A DNA stretch of 64,000 nucleotides from assembly GCA_002077045.2 (NCBI GenBank), contig KZ111193.1:62001-126000 (forward strand). Direction: 5' to 3'. How positions within the stretch are numbered: position 1 is the stretch's first letter; every line of letters starts with the position of its first letter. This document shows positions 11,367-22,800 of this stretch, one piece after another. The translations under genes and the position numbers were made by a program. The notes below the pieces were generated by a model. It searched no databases, had not been told where the DNA came from, and was given only the letters and a program-made list of their open reading frames with translations. The stretch is from Rachicladosporium sp. CCFEE 5018 (taxonomy: Eukaryota; Ascomycota; Dothideomycetes; Cladosporiales; Cladosporiaceae).

Positions 11367-12121
11367 TCACAGCTCACGGGGAATACTCGAACTAGGAAGC
11401 TCGCTCCCACTGCCGAACGCCTTCAATAGCCACGAGCCATCTGTAGCACCTCTAGGATCAAAGTCACCATCCACCCACTGCGTCATGGAGAAGTCAAAGA
11501 GGCACCTCCCGTCAGGAACTCTCGCATCAAATTCCATCGTCCAATTCCCCGCAACTACCCACTGTCGCAGAATCACCCCGTCAGAGACCACGTCGTTACC
11601 TCCCAGCACCATGTGCTCTTTGTGGGCGCCGGTCGTATTCCTGATATCAATATGATTCCACCTGCTCAACGCAGTCGGAACCATGGGTATAGTCAAAGGC
11701 TTGAAGGAGTCGAAAGCTCCATCAACGTAGGTGATGTTGAATCTGATAGTCAGAGTGGCGTTCGCTAACATCTCCTCCATGAGGTTGATAGCTCGGTCTC
11801 GCCAGATGCTGCCGTACATCCAGATGTAGAAGACGTGATCACTAGAATGGCGGATCAATGCATGCTCCGTTGTAGGTCTCGACGGAGGGGTGCACTGACG
11901 AGACAATCGGGTAGGGCGCTATCTCTATGAACTCAATCTCGAAGAGCTGCTCCTGGACAGGCACTAGTGGGCCAATACGTCGCGTTGTTGTTGCCTGGGA
12001 TGTTGGTTGGCCACGGTCTTGCTCCGCCGCTGTTCCCCTGTAGACGCTGTTGCGCGGGCGATTGAGCATGCACAGCGATGGTACAACATAGTAGCGGAGT
12101 AAATGCAGTGGAAGGTCGCAT
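11367..12121 (-). pseudogene. secreted-glycoprotein family, copy C (one frameshift)
   Basis: The ATG at 12121 gives a signal peptide (MRPSTAFTPLLCCTIAVHAQ). Exon 1 reads to PGNNNATY and then goes out of frame: one extra T in the TATTGG stretch near 11974. The continuing family sequence (EQLFEIEF, PYPIVS) is in the next frame. A 58-nt GTCAGT...CTAG intron (11900-11843, phase 2) follows. Exon 2 is fully open to the stop at 11367 and carries ANATL, TYVDG, IRNTTG, VVAGNWTM, FDARVPDGRCLF and MTQWVDGD. It has one lesion only, so recent inactivation and a single-base sequence error are both possible. About 230 aa if the frame is continuous. Confidence 0.75.
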
Positions 12122-12445
12122 ATTGCTGGAGTGCAGGAAGAAACTCAATGACGGAGGGGATACTGTGCTTCAGACCATTGAATGTATGAGATCAATGTCG
12201 AGGAAACTGCACGTGCGTAATTGCACTCATTATAGCCGCCTCGCTTACCGGCAGCCCAGTGGCACAGGCAGGCAACACCGTAGAGTAGCACCCTACTGTC
12301 GGACGTTGTAAGTATACGCTGCATCAAGAGTCGAATGGCTAGTACGGCGTGTTGCAAAGACGAGCTTGCGGACTTAGCGCTGAGCTCATGGTCGGCGGCT
12401 ATCTGAGGTGAGGTTACTTCATGCAGCTACTTTGATGTATTCCTC
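12122..12445. other. intergenic between copies C and D
   Basis: 324 bp holding the promoter of copy C and the 3' flank of copy D. Nothing else seen. Confidence 0.5.
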
Positions 12446-13128
12446 TCAACCCGCCCCTCCATCCAACCACTGCGTAAATTCGAAGCCGAAAAGACATCTC
12501 CCATCCGATAGCCTAGCATCGAACGCAAAAGTGTAATTGCGAAAAAAAGAGGGAGGCGTAGAAGAACGCGCCATCGACGAGAATGTCGTGGTAGCCAAGG
12601 GACAGGTGATCAACATAATGTCCAGTCTCGTTGCGGATCGCGAGGTATCCGAAATCTTGTGCTATCATCTGCGTTCGTAGAGGAACAGTCCCCGGGCCCC
12701 ACGTGTGCTCTCTGCCGTTCTCGAACGACGCAGACATCGTTGCACTTAGAGTCGCATCAGCGAGGTTGGCATCTGTCACATTCGACAGATTATGCTGGAG
12801 GTAACCTTGCACCTTGGCGAAGAAGGTTCGATCTCTGTGCGGCGCCGTCAGCACGTACGGGTTATGCTGTAGTTGCGCCGCAGACTTACGCGGTGATCGG
12901 GTATGGCGCGATATCAACGTAATAAGTGCTAAAGAGCTGGTCATCTTCAGGCAGAGGCCCGAAGGTGACATTGCCGTCGCTAGGCACACATTGTGGCTGG
13001 CTATGGGCCGCAGAGCAGTCCGAGATACCATGCCTGAGGGGCCGACGTTGCGAGAGCCATGGACTTTTACTCACGGCTTTGACCAGGGCAGTGTACACCA
13101 GTAGAGCCAGGACTCCATTAGAGTACAT
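12446..13128 (-). pseudogene. secreted-glycoprotein family, copy D (divergent, one frameshift)
   Basis: The ATG at 13128 starts a signal peptide (MYSNGVLALLVYTALVKA). Exon 1 ends at 12890 and a 55-nt GTAAGT...CACAG intron (12889-12835, phase 2) is at the family position, splitting an Ala rather than a Ser codon. Family landmarks are DGNVTFG, DDQLFS, APYPIT, LADATL, IRNETG and LGYHD. After VDGAFFYASL the frame breaks in a run of seven T (plus-strand A run 12542-12548). One base fewer restores YTFAFDAR, SDGRCLF and TQWLDGG, ending at TGA 12448-12446. With that correction the spacing from DG to FDAR equals that in copy B. It is the most divergent copy. A homopolymer error cannot be excluded. Confidence 0.75.
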
Positions 13129-13358
13129 CTTGATGAGCGTCGACCAGTATGAGAGACCTCTTGTACTGCGCGCAAAAGCTGGACCGATCTTGACAAATGA
13201 GGTCCGACAGTCGATGGCAGATGCGAGGTCGCAGTGTCTTGGCGGTGAGTAGCGCCCCAAGTTGGGCATACTCGCTTATCAGATTGAGTCTTCCTCGAAA
13301 AAAGACCCCCTGGATTCCCTTAGTAGCGTTTGATGTCTTGCATGGTGGGATGACTTGA

Positions 13359-14444
13359 TCAGTACGGCGCAAAGCGCTCGGTACCCTTCTTCGCGTTGCG
13401 CTTCGCCTTCTTCGAGCCAGGAGCTGCAAGTGACTGATCCTGCTGCGCGGCATCCGATGGTGACAAACTCCAATAACGCACGTGCCCGTCCTCGCCGCAA
13501 GTGAGAGCAGTCGCTGCATCGACGAACAGTACGTCACGGACGACTTCGCCATGCGCACCTGGCAGATCGACACGACTTCCCATTCCCCAGTCCGGAGCTT
13601 GCAGCGGCACAAGCGAGAGCGTCTGATTGACATTGTGTCCGAATGCAAGTACAGGACTGGGGAGAAATGGCTGCTGTGTGAGGTTGATCACATACATACA
13701 ATCCAGCTTCTCCCGGAGATCGCCGAACTGATGCGCAGGTAATGGCTCCTCTTCAGCAGTACCAGTCTTGTCCAGTCCATACACCGAGAATTGCTCGTCA
13801 GTACTGAGCGTGTAGACCTGATCGTCAGTGAGGAAGCCTGCGCAGTGCACGGCTGAACGTGGGTTGAGCACCTGCATCAGCGCATCCTCTTCGTCCTGGA
13901 CATTGACATCGAAGATCGAGACTAAGCCGTCCGTGCTGCCTGAGAGGAGCAGATTGTTCTGCGTCGGATGCCATGCGAGCTGGGTGATGGTGTCCGTGTG
14001 ACTCTCAGCGTATGACCGGATCGGCTGGGTAGGGGAGCGTGTGTCGTAGATGAGTACACTTACATCGCCTAAGCCTTCCTTCGTGCTCTCTGTACCAGCC
14101 GCGATGAAGTTGCCCGCGCATGCTACAGCCGATATCCCTGCGCTCTTCGGTTCGATCAGCTCCAGGTTGGGCGATTTGATCGCAGTCCGAGGGTCCCAGA
14201 TGCGGACTCGACCATCACGGCCGGCAGAGACAAACGTTGTAGCATCGGCGCCGGCGGTCAGACACGCAAGACCGCTATGAGCGCCCTTCAACTCATTTGT
14301 AAGCTGCACTGTCGGCAAATCGAAGAGTCTTAAGCTGTCGTCAGACCCGATCGTTGCGAAGTGCTGACCTGCCTCCGCGAGAGTGAAGAAGTAGGTGTCT
14401 GACGGCGAGCCAAGAGTTGAGCTGGCAAGCTGCGTTGCTGCCAT
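13359..14444 (-). CDS. WDR89: WD40-repeat protein, WDR89 family
   Basis: Single exon, 361 aa, ATG at 14444. WD-type repeats cover nearly the whole protein: GSDDSLRLFD, AGRDGRVRIWD, LIYDTRS, GSTDGLVSIFD and GEDGHVRYWS mark successive blades. The length and a lysine-rich tail (SKKAKRNAKKG, about residues 345-355) fit WDR89 homologues of filamentous fungi. The family presumably forms a beta-propeller scaffold; partners are unknown. The C-terminal basic patch suggests a nuclear or nucleolar location (inference). Confidence 0.85.
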   Translation of the reverse strand: MAATQLASSTLGSPSDTYFFTLAEAGQHFATIGSDDSLRLFDLPTVQLTNELKGAHSGLACLTAGADATTFVSAGRDGRVRIWDPRTAIKSPNLELIEPKSAGISAVACAGNFIAAGTESTKEGLGDVSVLIYDTRSPTQPIRSYAESHTDTITQLAWHPTQNNLLLSGSTDGLVSIFDVNVQDEEDALMQVLNPRSAVHCAGFLTDDQVYTLSTDEQFSVYGLDKTGTAEEEPLPAHQFGDLREKLDCMYVINLTQQPFLPSPVLAFGHNVNQTLSLVPLQAPDWGMGSRVDLPGAHGEVVRDVLFVDAATALTCGEDGHVRYWSLSPSDAAQQDQSLAAPGSKKAKRNAKKGTERFAPY

Positions 14445-15674
14445 GATCGTCGAAGTGCCACTGATCAGTCGTGTTCACGAGAATATAGTCGATGCACTGG
14501 CCTTGACTTCAGACAGGGTGAGTCGTTCGTGGGATCTGTAGCTGAGACAGGATCACGGCATCTCATTGCTAAGTTATCTCGTCTTCCGAGAGAGTTAACA
14601 AACGCTTGCGATACATGTTGATAATTCTCGGTAATAAAACGCAGGTCGTGAAGAACATTGAAGACTCACGCTAGCCGAATCCAGACGTCTAGTTCGCACC
14701 TCCCGTACTGTACTTTGTAGGGCTTCGACCTCAGATCTCACCTCTGAATCAACGTCAACGCACTGTCACCCGTGTCCCTCCAATCTACAGATCCGTGGGC
14801 GATGAGCAGACCTGCCGCTCGTTTGCAGCAAAGGAGTCTTCGCCCGGACCGCGAGGTCTGTATTTCGCCCGGGCTTGAATGCAGGGTCATGAGCGGTGAG
14901 TGCCTGTACGCCGAGAGCATATTGGCGCGAACCTGGCATGCCTTCGCCGAGAGAAGTCAACGATGGCGATGCCCTGTAAATTATATGTAGCCTATACTAT
15001 TGTTGCGGGTCCGAAGTTGGTCGCTCAGGTGGTGATCACCAATCGCGGTGTTGACGCTCGTAGCATGCTGGCGCCAGCACACGAGCCAGCGTTCTGGATA
15101 GCGAATCGCCGAGGCCTCCGTCTGTTCGTATGCTACGTGTCGTGCCTGAGTTTGACGTTCTACCCATCCGGACAACTGCCGCGTCAAACACGAACAGCGC
15201 ATACGAAACCTTGATGAGAAGAAGTCATCGTGCCTGCACCGCCGAGTGCCGCCCGCTGCCTCGCTTCCGCCGGCAAGGAAGTCTGGAGCGCGCGGAAAGC
15301 AAGTGCCATCTCAAGGCACACGCACGCACGCACCCTGCATCCTCCACCCAACTTCTCGCGTGATATCGAATTGGCGGTCGGGATGTGACCTTCGTTTGGC
15401 ACTTGCCTTTGCCTTTGCTTTGACTCGCTCCTTCCACACCTTCGCTACTGCTTCCACGCTCGCGCCTTCTTGCCTTTGCGCCCAGTGCTCCTGCCGATTC
15501 GAGACGCTTCCGCCTTCCTCACAACTCACGGGCCTGCCTGGTGTCAGCCCCTTGCTCATTTGCTGCAAACGCAACTCCTACGTCCTTACCAAACCTCTAT
15601 CTTTTCAAGCGACAACACTCGCTGGCATACCGCGACTGTCGCCACCACCACCACCACCCTACACACCGCCCACA
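14445..15674. other. intergenic with CT-rich leader
   Basis: 1.2 kb between divergent genes. From about 15560 to 15674 it is strongly C/CACC-rich on the plus strand, ending in CACAATG, consistent with the promoter and 5' leader of the next gene. No other gene recognised. Confidence 0.5.
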
Positions 15675-16541
15675 ATGCGCCGCCAAACCCCCATAGCACA
15701 GACTCTCTACGCCCATCTCTACCCCAGCCCTTCGCCAAAAGACCCTCCAAACTTCTCCACACATCTCTCCCAACATCTCGTCCCGGAAGTCCGCCTCGAA
15801 GTCGCAACTTTCTACGGCGATCTGAACAGCACAGAAGCCCGCTACCCAGGCCTGAACTACTGCCACCCGCCCCACCGCGCCCGTCTAGCCCGCTTCAAAC
15901 ACCATGCACGTCTATTCAGAGCGTTTACTGAGCTCGGATTGACCTATCAGGAGATCCAGGACTTCTGCTGCTGGGAGGGGACGAGGTGGGCAAGGGAGCG
16001 TTTCGAACGAGATGAAGGGGTGAAAGTGAGGGATACGACTGGCGAGGAGATCGGAGCGTGGGTGGACTGGAGAGACCGGGATCTGGTGCCGGAAGTGAAG
16101 GGAGGGATCGAGAGGAACACGGAGGTCAGGGTGTGCGTTGAGCGTGGTGGGGAGGACGCAGAGATGGAGGATGAGGGGGATGTCGAGGATGACGACGAGG
16201 AGGGATCAGAAGGTTCAGACGAGACAGCGTCAGCGCCTGAGCCAAGCGAGGAGGTACAGGCGAGGGAGGAGCACATGGACTTGATCAGGAACCGAAGAGA
16301 CACCAGTATTTCCGCACGCATCCTGGCGGCGTGGGAAGAAGGCACAGCATTACCGCCAGAGCTGGAGCAGTACCTCAAAGAGCGAAGCGAGCGCAACGGC
16401 CACCAAGTACGAGACACAGACATCTTCGAATTCCTGCGCACTCGTAGACGCATCGGCTTGGACGCTGTGATGACTGCGGTCGAGAGCGGCGCAGCTCCGA
16501 CGGCTCGATCAGCGGTCGAAGTGGCGGCTACAGCTGCTTAG
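15675..16541 (+). CDS. hypothetical protein with acidic middle, filamentous-fungus type
   Basis: 288 aa. The ATG at 15675 is the first ATG in a frame that stays open upstream from non-ATG codons only. The N-terminal part (1-135) looks globular, with a cluster LFRAFTELGLTYQEIQDFCC followed by WEGTRWARERFE. Residues about 160-190 are almost entirely Asp/Glu (EDAEMEDEGDVEDDDEEGSE). The C-terminal part (195-275) is predicted mostly helical, with ARILAAWEEG and FEFLRTRRRIG. No signal peptide or membrane segment. I recognise no named domain. The acidic linker suggests a soluble nuclear or cytosolic protein. Confidence 0.7.
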   Translation: MRRQTPIAQTLYAHLYPSPSPKDPPNFSTHLSQHLVPEVRLEVATFYGDLNSTEARYPGLNYCHPPHRARLARFKHHARLFRAFTELGLTYQEIQDFCCWEGTRWARERFERDEGVKVRDTTGEEIGAWVDWRDRDLVPEVKGGIERNTEVRVCVERGGEDAEMEDEGDVEDDDEEGSEGSDETASAPEPSEEVQAREEHMDLIRNRRDTSISARILAAWEEGTALPPELEQYLKERSERNGHQVRDTDIFEFLRTRRRIGLDAVMTAVESGAAPTARSAVEVAATAA

Positions 16542-17852
16542 GGAGCCGATCAGCCAACGACGAGACTGTGTCCTTGGGCCGTAGGCTCGAATGTGAGTGG
16601 CATAGAGGTGCATTGGGAGGCGTCGCGCTGAGGACCCGACTGGGAAGCAGGGCACGGCTGTCATCCTTTTGAGGTCAGATGCTACCCATGTACATTTTAG
16701 ATGGGAGAATTTGGGCTGGCTGAGGCGGACAGGGCATGGCATCGTATTCCAGCAGGGCGTTATTGGTCGCTCACTCGAGCAATGCATAAGTAGAGGGCAA
16801 GATGCCTACGAATCATATTCGATCACCTCAGTTCATGCCTCCGATGTGTCACCATGAGTCGCCGCTTGGTCAGCTCTCCTGCTTCAAGAGATACCGTCAA
16901 ATGTGAAAGGGCGAGAAGAGAAGTAAGTATGCAGTCTACCACTATACTGGTGCCTGTATGTACCAAACGCATCGCATGGGACGCGCACAACCTCGTCTAC
17001 AAGAGCAAGAGAAGCTCCGTCTTTTGTGCTCATCATGGGCAACATGAAGGCTCCCTACTCCATTACCGGAACGCCTGAAGTCGTTCCCTCCCAGCCAGCA
17101 TGACAAAACACCAGCCTCCGCAGTCTATTCAGTCCGTGAACGCAGTGCAACGCCTAGCCTCCAAGTGAGACGAAATCGTGAAAGCAACGCAAGTACCCGA
17201 AGTTCATTAACGCCGCCCAGTCTATTCAAGCATGTCCACCCGCGCAGCCTCTCTGGGCCAAGCAGTGGACTCTGTCGCCAGTCGGTGGCGGTCCAAGGGG
17301 GTATCATCCAGCTCGTCTCGGTCGAAAACACAAGGAAACGTAAGAGAAAGAGCAGCGTAGCGGTCTAGGCAATCGAATCATCGTCGTCGTTGCTCTCATC
17401 GCCCGCGCCAAGTGAGGCGCCGCGACTCAGCAAAGAGTCCTCCCGTATGACTCGAAACAAATGCCCTGAACGCCGCGCTAATGTGAGTTGGAGATCCAGT
17501 GGATCGATCCTGTGTTCCAAGTTGATCCATGTAGTGTATAGTGTGTACGTATTTAGCCGGTGGTGATGATGTAACGAAGAGAAATGTGCTGCATCCCACG
17601 CCGGTGCAGCGCAGTCGGTGAACAAACCGGTCAATGTGATATATCGCATCACCAGCGGTGAGGCCGCATCGCATGGATGTCGTGCCACTGCATGTGTGAT
17701 GAAGTGTCGACTGAGTACGTCCAGACGGCATGTGGCGGGGTGGCGGGGTGCTGAACCGCAGTTGCGCTTTCCCAACCGAGTCATGGCCGAGCGGACATCT
17801 CCGGGAGGCAAGTGCGGCTCAGTTCGAGTGTCAGCAACACACCTTATGCACT
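16542..17852. other. intergenic, converging 3' ends
   Basis: 1.3 kb between the 3' ends of the acidic hypothetical gene and the Sfp1-like gene, longer than the usual tail-to-tail gap here. It contains ORFs of up to 148 aa with no family resemblance. Nothing supported. Confidence 0.5.
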
Positions 17853-19844
17853 TCAGAAACCAATACCGCTGCCGGTCATGCCCGCACCAGCAACGTTCAC
17901 ACTGATGCCTTGGACGTTGCTCGGTACCGCAGGTGTGCCACTCGGACTCAGCTTAAGTTCTGGGTTGCATGGTGGACTGTGTTGGCGATGGTATTTCAGG
18001 CCGTTCAGGTTCTTGTAGCGCTTGCCACAAACCTCACAGCGATAGGGCTTCTCCTTCTCCATGCCGACGGTTCCGGGGTAGGGTATCGAAGTTGTCGGAT
18101 CGACAATCGAGAACGAGCCATCGGGATTCTCTTTGAGCTGCTGGTTTTGATGACCATGCTGCTTGTGATACTTCAGTCCGTTCTGGTTCTTGTAAGCCTT
18201 CTCGCAGCCAATGACAGGGCACTTGAAGGGCTTGATCTCCTCTCCGACGAAGCTGCCAACCCCAGCAAGCCCATTGAGAAGCTGATTCTCGCGAACACGC
18301 TTAGCGACATCGCCGGTATTCTCGAGCGCAGAAGTAGGAAAGCCTTTATTTCCGAAACCTGATTTGCTCAGCAGGCGCTTTGCGGGGTCATCGATAGTGC
18401 CTGACCCACCATTGATCATTGATTTGTTCATGTCGTAGTTGTTACCGTGCATGAGGTGGCTGTAATCAAGTTGCATATTGCCGAATTGGCTGTAATCCAT
18501 GTCAAGCTCGGCGGGCGTTCCAGGCGCGGATGAGTCCGGGGTGGCAAATCGGTTCGCTGCTGCTTGCGTTGCCAGTGTTGGCGTGTTCACGGATGAGACA
18601 GTCGGATTACTGGGATATGTGAAGTTAGATTGACTTGTGCGGGGTGTGGTCGGGGTCGTTGCATTGAGACCCTGGCCTTGGAAGGCGTTCGCTATGTTGA
18701 CGTTCAGCGGCGCTGCTCGAGGCTGTTGTCGCCCGAACTGCGGTTGAGGCTGGAACTGCGAGCCTTGAGGCTGCTGTACTTGCGGTGCAGGCGTAGAATC
18801 ATCCATATCCATGTCATCGATGTTATCGAAGCCAGCGATCTGGTCGTGGTTCTGCCCGTTGAATAGCGGTGATGCGTGAGGTTGAAAGCTTGGCTGAGGT
18901 CGTTGCATCTGCGGTTGCGGCGTACCTGATTGCGATGTGTGAGCTTGCTGCTGGACAGCCTGGGCGGTGCTGGTGGCGTTCGCCGCTCGACTGCTTGGGT
19001 ACTGCTGGTCCCGTGGGGTGCGGCCCATAGTTTGAGTGGGTTGCTGTGCGTGAGCCTCCTCGTAGTGCTGAAGCAGCTCATGCATCGAGTCGAGCTTAAT
19101 GTCACAGCATACATAGTCGCGCATGTAATTCGCCTCCATCTTAGGAAGGTACGAAGAGGAGTGGAAGGAGCCATTTTGGAAGGAGCCGTTGTGATGCATG
19201 TTCAGAGGTGATGTGCCGGTCATGAAGAGACTATGCGCTGTCAGTACATAGAGTGATAGCATAGGAACGCGCCTAACTCACTCGTCTCGAATGAATGAGC
19301 CCATGCTCATGCCGCCCCAACTCATTCCCCCCATCAGGCTGCCCGCAGCGTAGCTCGGTCGCCGCGCATCGCCATTTGTGGGTATGGATCGCGCGCCTAG
19401 CATGTTGACCGACTCCTGCCGTTGTCTAGGCTCTGCTGACTGTGCGCCTTGCATCGTGTCGTTGTTCTGTGCGATAGTGATGTGAGGTTGCTGGAGTTGC
19501 GACGTGAGAGCCGATTGGGGGCGTGGCGAGTCGGACGCGCTCCGAATTTCTATCGGAGGGCTCGGCATGGTGTACTCTCCCCGAGTGAAGTCCAGACGGG
19601 GTGTGAAGAGATCAAAGGCGCCAGACTCGTCGCTATCGTCTGCGAATAAGATATCCTGGGTAAAGTCGTCCGATGCGCTCGGTTGTGATTTAGTGACGTC
19701 GTTCGAGTAATAGTTGTTGTCCAAGTTATACGGGTGATAACGAGGACTGTCGGCTAATGTGCGGGGTGGAGTGCTTATAGGGGTGCTGTTGAAAGAAGAT
19801 GGCGATGTGGGAGAGGAGGGCGAGTGTCGGGTCGAGGTATCCAT
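17853..19844 (-). CDS. SFP1: Sfp1-like C2H2 zinc-finger transcription regulator, two exons
   Basis: Exon 1 is 19844-19282 and exon 2 is 19230-17853, separated by a 51-nt GTGAGT...CATAG intron (19281-19231, phase 2), giving 646 aa. Two C2H2 fingers lie at the C-terminus: about residues 525-548 (CPVIGC...GLKYHKQHGH) and 586-609 (CEVCGKRYKN...YHRQH), the split-finger arrangement of Sfp1 homologues. A degenerate third finger near the middle (CCDIKLDSMHELLQHYEEAH) is also typical of filamentous-fungal Sfp1. The rest is low-complexity Q/S/T/P-rich, probably activation or interaction regions. Yeast Sfp1 adjusts ribosomal-protein and ribosome-biogenesis genes to nutrients and TOR signalling; that role is inferred. 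Confidence 0.88.
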
Positions 19845-22800
19845 CTGAGGATGTTGGTTACATAAGATACGCTAAGTTCCAAATGACAGTGCCCCTAGCG
19901 CCAAACTATTCGGGAATGCAACGAAGCGATTCAATTCGTACGAGAGCGATTTCCATTCTCAACCCACGGTGAGCTGCGTCCAGACTGGACATATATGCTC
20001 AGAGCGATTGAATAAGGCTGCTGGCGTCACTACGGCGTATGTCCCGATCGATAGGTACCTCACTGAACCCTTCCGTCGCCGCCAGGGCAAGCTGCATAGA
20101 CTTTGACGCATCCCTCCAGTCACCGCCTATGATGATCGACGAGTAGTGTCATGCACGCGATGTGATGCTGCGGCATCCGCCTCCGAGCTCCTTCCTTCTC
20201 GTTGCTGTGCGCTGTCATGGTCTGAGTGACTGGCCCTCTCAGAACGAGCTTTGCCATCGTCTCAGCCATGGTGGGATCTCGCCGCACCGAGGTAGACGGC
20301 ATTACCATGTCTTGCATGTGCATTCGCCTTACAAGGCCGTTGAAATAGCGACCAATGAGCTTGGGCGCTTCGAGAAGCCTGGTGGAAGCTCAGTCTCCCA
20401 TCGTGCCACCGGATCCACTTCACATCGGGGCTCCACCGGAGACACGCGACAGCGTATGCAACGGCAGTGCCCTCTGGTCTGTAACATCGACAAGGACGGG
20501 TTTGTGAGCCGGCCAGTCGGAACAGGTCTAGCATCGCCATTGTCGCGCAAAAGTGCATCCCTTCTAACGAGACAATGAAAAGTCGTCCACCTCCTGAAGC
20601 ATCGTCTCACACTGTGCAGCATCGCTCCATCAATGCTGAAACCGCGATCTATTGACATCATTTCTATGGGCCAAGCGTTGCTAGGCTAGACTCTCACCGT
20701 TCAGCAGCCTGTCACCCTGCAACTACTATGATCCTAGATGCTTGTGCTACCGTACATGCATGAGATCGAGAAGCGGTCGTTACACCGTGATTTTGCCAGA
20801 GCGAGTGCAATAGCCGGCCGCCCGACTATGTAAGGTTCGAACCTTGTGTGCTCAAGGTTGTGGCTCGCAGTCTTACCGTACGAACGTCGGAGCGTCGCCT
20901 CGCCTGCTGCTGAACTTACGTACCGCCTTATAGCCGCGAATGTGCCGGCCGTGATCTTCGACAAGGTGCTTGCTCGGAGCCCGGGGCTCTTACACGGCGA
21001 TGGCACTGTTTATCGACATTATGCTTTCATATTCATGCGCTGCTTCGCATGGTGTCGGCGTTTCCTCGTCAGCAATGGCTGATGCCGAGGGACAAGATCG
21101 ATGAATATATTGGCGGTGCCGGCACAGCGAGGTCACAGCTGCAAAGGCACGCCACCATTTTGTTGAATGGCGCTTCGTTGCCATCCCACGGACATCGTAC
21201 TGCTCGTCAGCAGCTGGCCGACAAAGCGTGGCGGTCGCCATACAATCTATTAGCATCATCATCCCGCGCTTTGCCGCGCTGAAGGGCACCGCCCGCAGAG
21301 CATGTCCCGTTTCCACGTGGATATGCGGTACAACCAACGGCTATGGTCTAGACTCTCTTCAAGTCCACTACACTGGCTGTCCTTCGCACTGGCGCGAGTC
21401 ACGAGCTTGTAGGACTGGTCGTGACACACACGAATACTGCACACGAGGTGCTATGACAGATCACTGGCGGAAAAGCGTCGACTGGATCACTCGCGGCAGA
21501 TGTCAAAAGTGCGCCATGGCCGGACTACGCTCCTTATTACGCGAGAGTCGCCGAACTAGAGGGCGTGCCGTCCGCATGTACCAAGCTACCTTCGTGTGAG
21601 CCTGAGGCTTGGTACGCGGCTTCGCAATTAGACAGGACTGCGTTGTCCATGACCTGCCAGTAGACCGCCTCGTAGTAGGTGCTCTCTTATTGATCATTAA
21701 CATCACAGGCTCGATCTAAACAGCGATCATACCACTATTGAGGATCTGCCAGACCAAGCAGCCGACAAGGAGTTGACCTATACATGCATCTCCCAGGCCC
21801 ATGCTACTCGAGAGAATAAGGTACAGCTACTTCTGCTGCGGGGTCGGTGTCGACTCCGAAAGGCCATCATAATGTGGCTTCTCGTGCATGTCACTACAAG
21901 GTAGCAAGCTACCGGATGCAGAAGGCGTATGCGTAGGAACATCCGCACGCTGTTCTGTGCGGACCAAATACCTCGAGCACCATACCCCTGTGAACGCCGC
22001 GCTCCCTGTGCGGCTGAGCTTGTACTGATAGCGACGCGAAGCCGGTTGCCCGTAACGCTCGACAATCTGGATCGCCTCCAGGACGATCAGAGCAAGGAGA
22101 ACTTCTACGACATGCTAGTCAAATACCACCACAGAAGCTGAGGAAGTCGCGAAGCACTCAGAAGCATCTTTTGCTACGACAGACGAGCCTATCGCATGGC
22201 GACGAGTTCATCAGCCGCAGTGGTACACAGCGACCGAAGCTCCGCGCGGGAAAGCTAGCACGTCGGTGAAGTCGCCGTCAGTAGTCCGGATTCACTCTTG
22301 TCGAAAATCGAGAAAGACCTTCTCATCCATGCGTATTACAATCCAAGCTGTTCGCCCCCTATCGTAGCCTCCGCGGCCGGCATGCCATTGGCAGCGCGAT
22401 ATGCATCAGCACTGCTCTGATCAAGTCTACGCGTGTGGTCGATATCAAGATGCTAGCGTGATATCAGAAGTGCAGTACAGACAGATCACTTAGCGCGTCT
22501 CAGATCGAGGGTATATGCACTGTGAACGACAATATATGCAGGCAACAAACCTTATGCAAGATATACTTTATCGACGACAGGACGCCGTACTTTACCCTTT
22601 GTAACGCCGACAAAAGTATATAGTACACCTGCAGCGGACATCGAAGCCGCGCTGAAATCAAGGCGGACTTGGAGCACTGATACTCCGTACCGATTGGAAA
22701 CTTGCAGCATGATGAGCAAGATGTCCCTGAGTCTCTGAACTTTCGTCGCAGTACATTGCTCCGCATCTGATAAGGGAGTCGATTCCAAGGGTCACGACAT

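Noticed and set aside
15246..15674. N-terminal extension of the acidic hypothetical protein
   Set aside because: The extension begins with GTG and has no in-frame ATG before 15675; it is promoter and leader sequence.
20162..20578. 138-aa open frame in the gene-poor region
   Set aside because: No family resemblance, no codon-usage support that I can see, and overlapping open frames on the other strand.
20825..20850. GGTTCGAACC, resembling a tRNA T-loop
   Set aside because: It is a simple palindrome; no acceptor stem, D-arm or anticodon arm can be folded on either strand.
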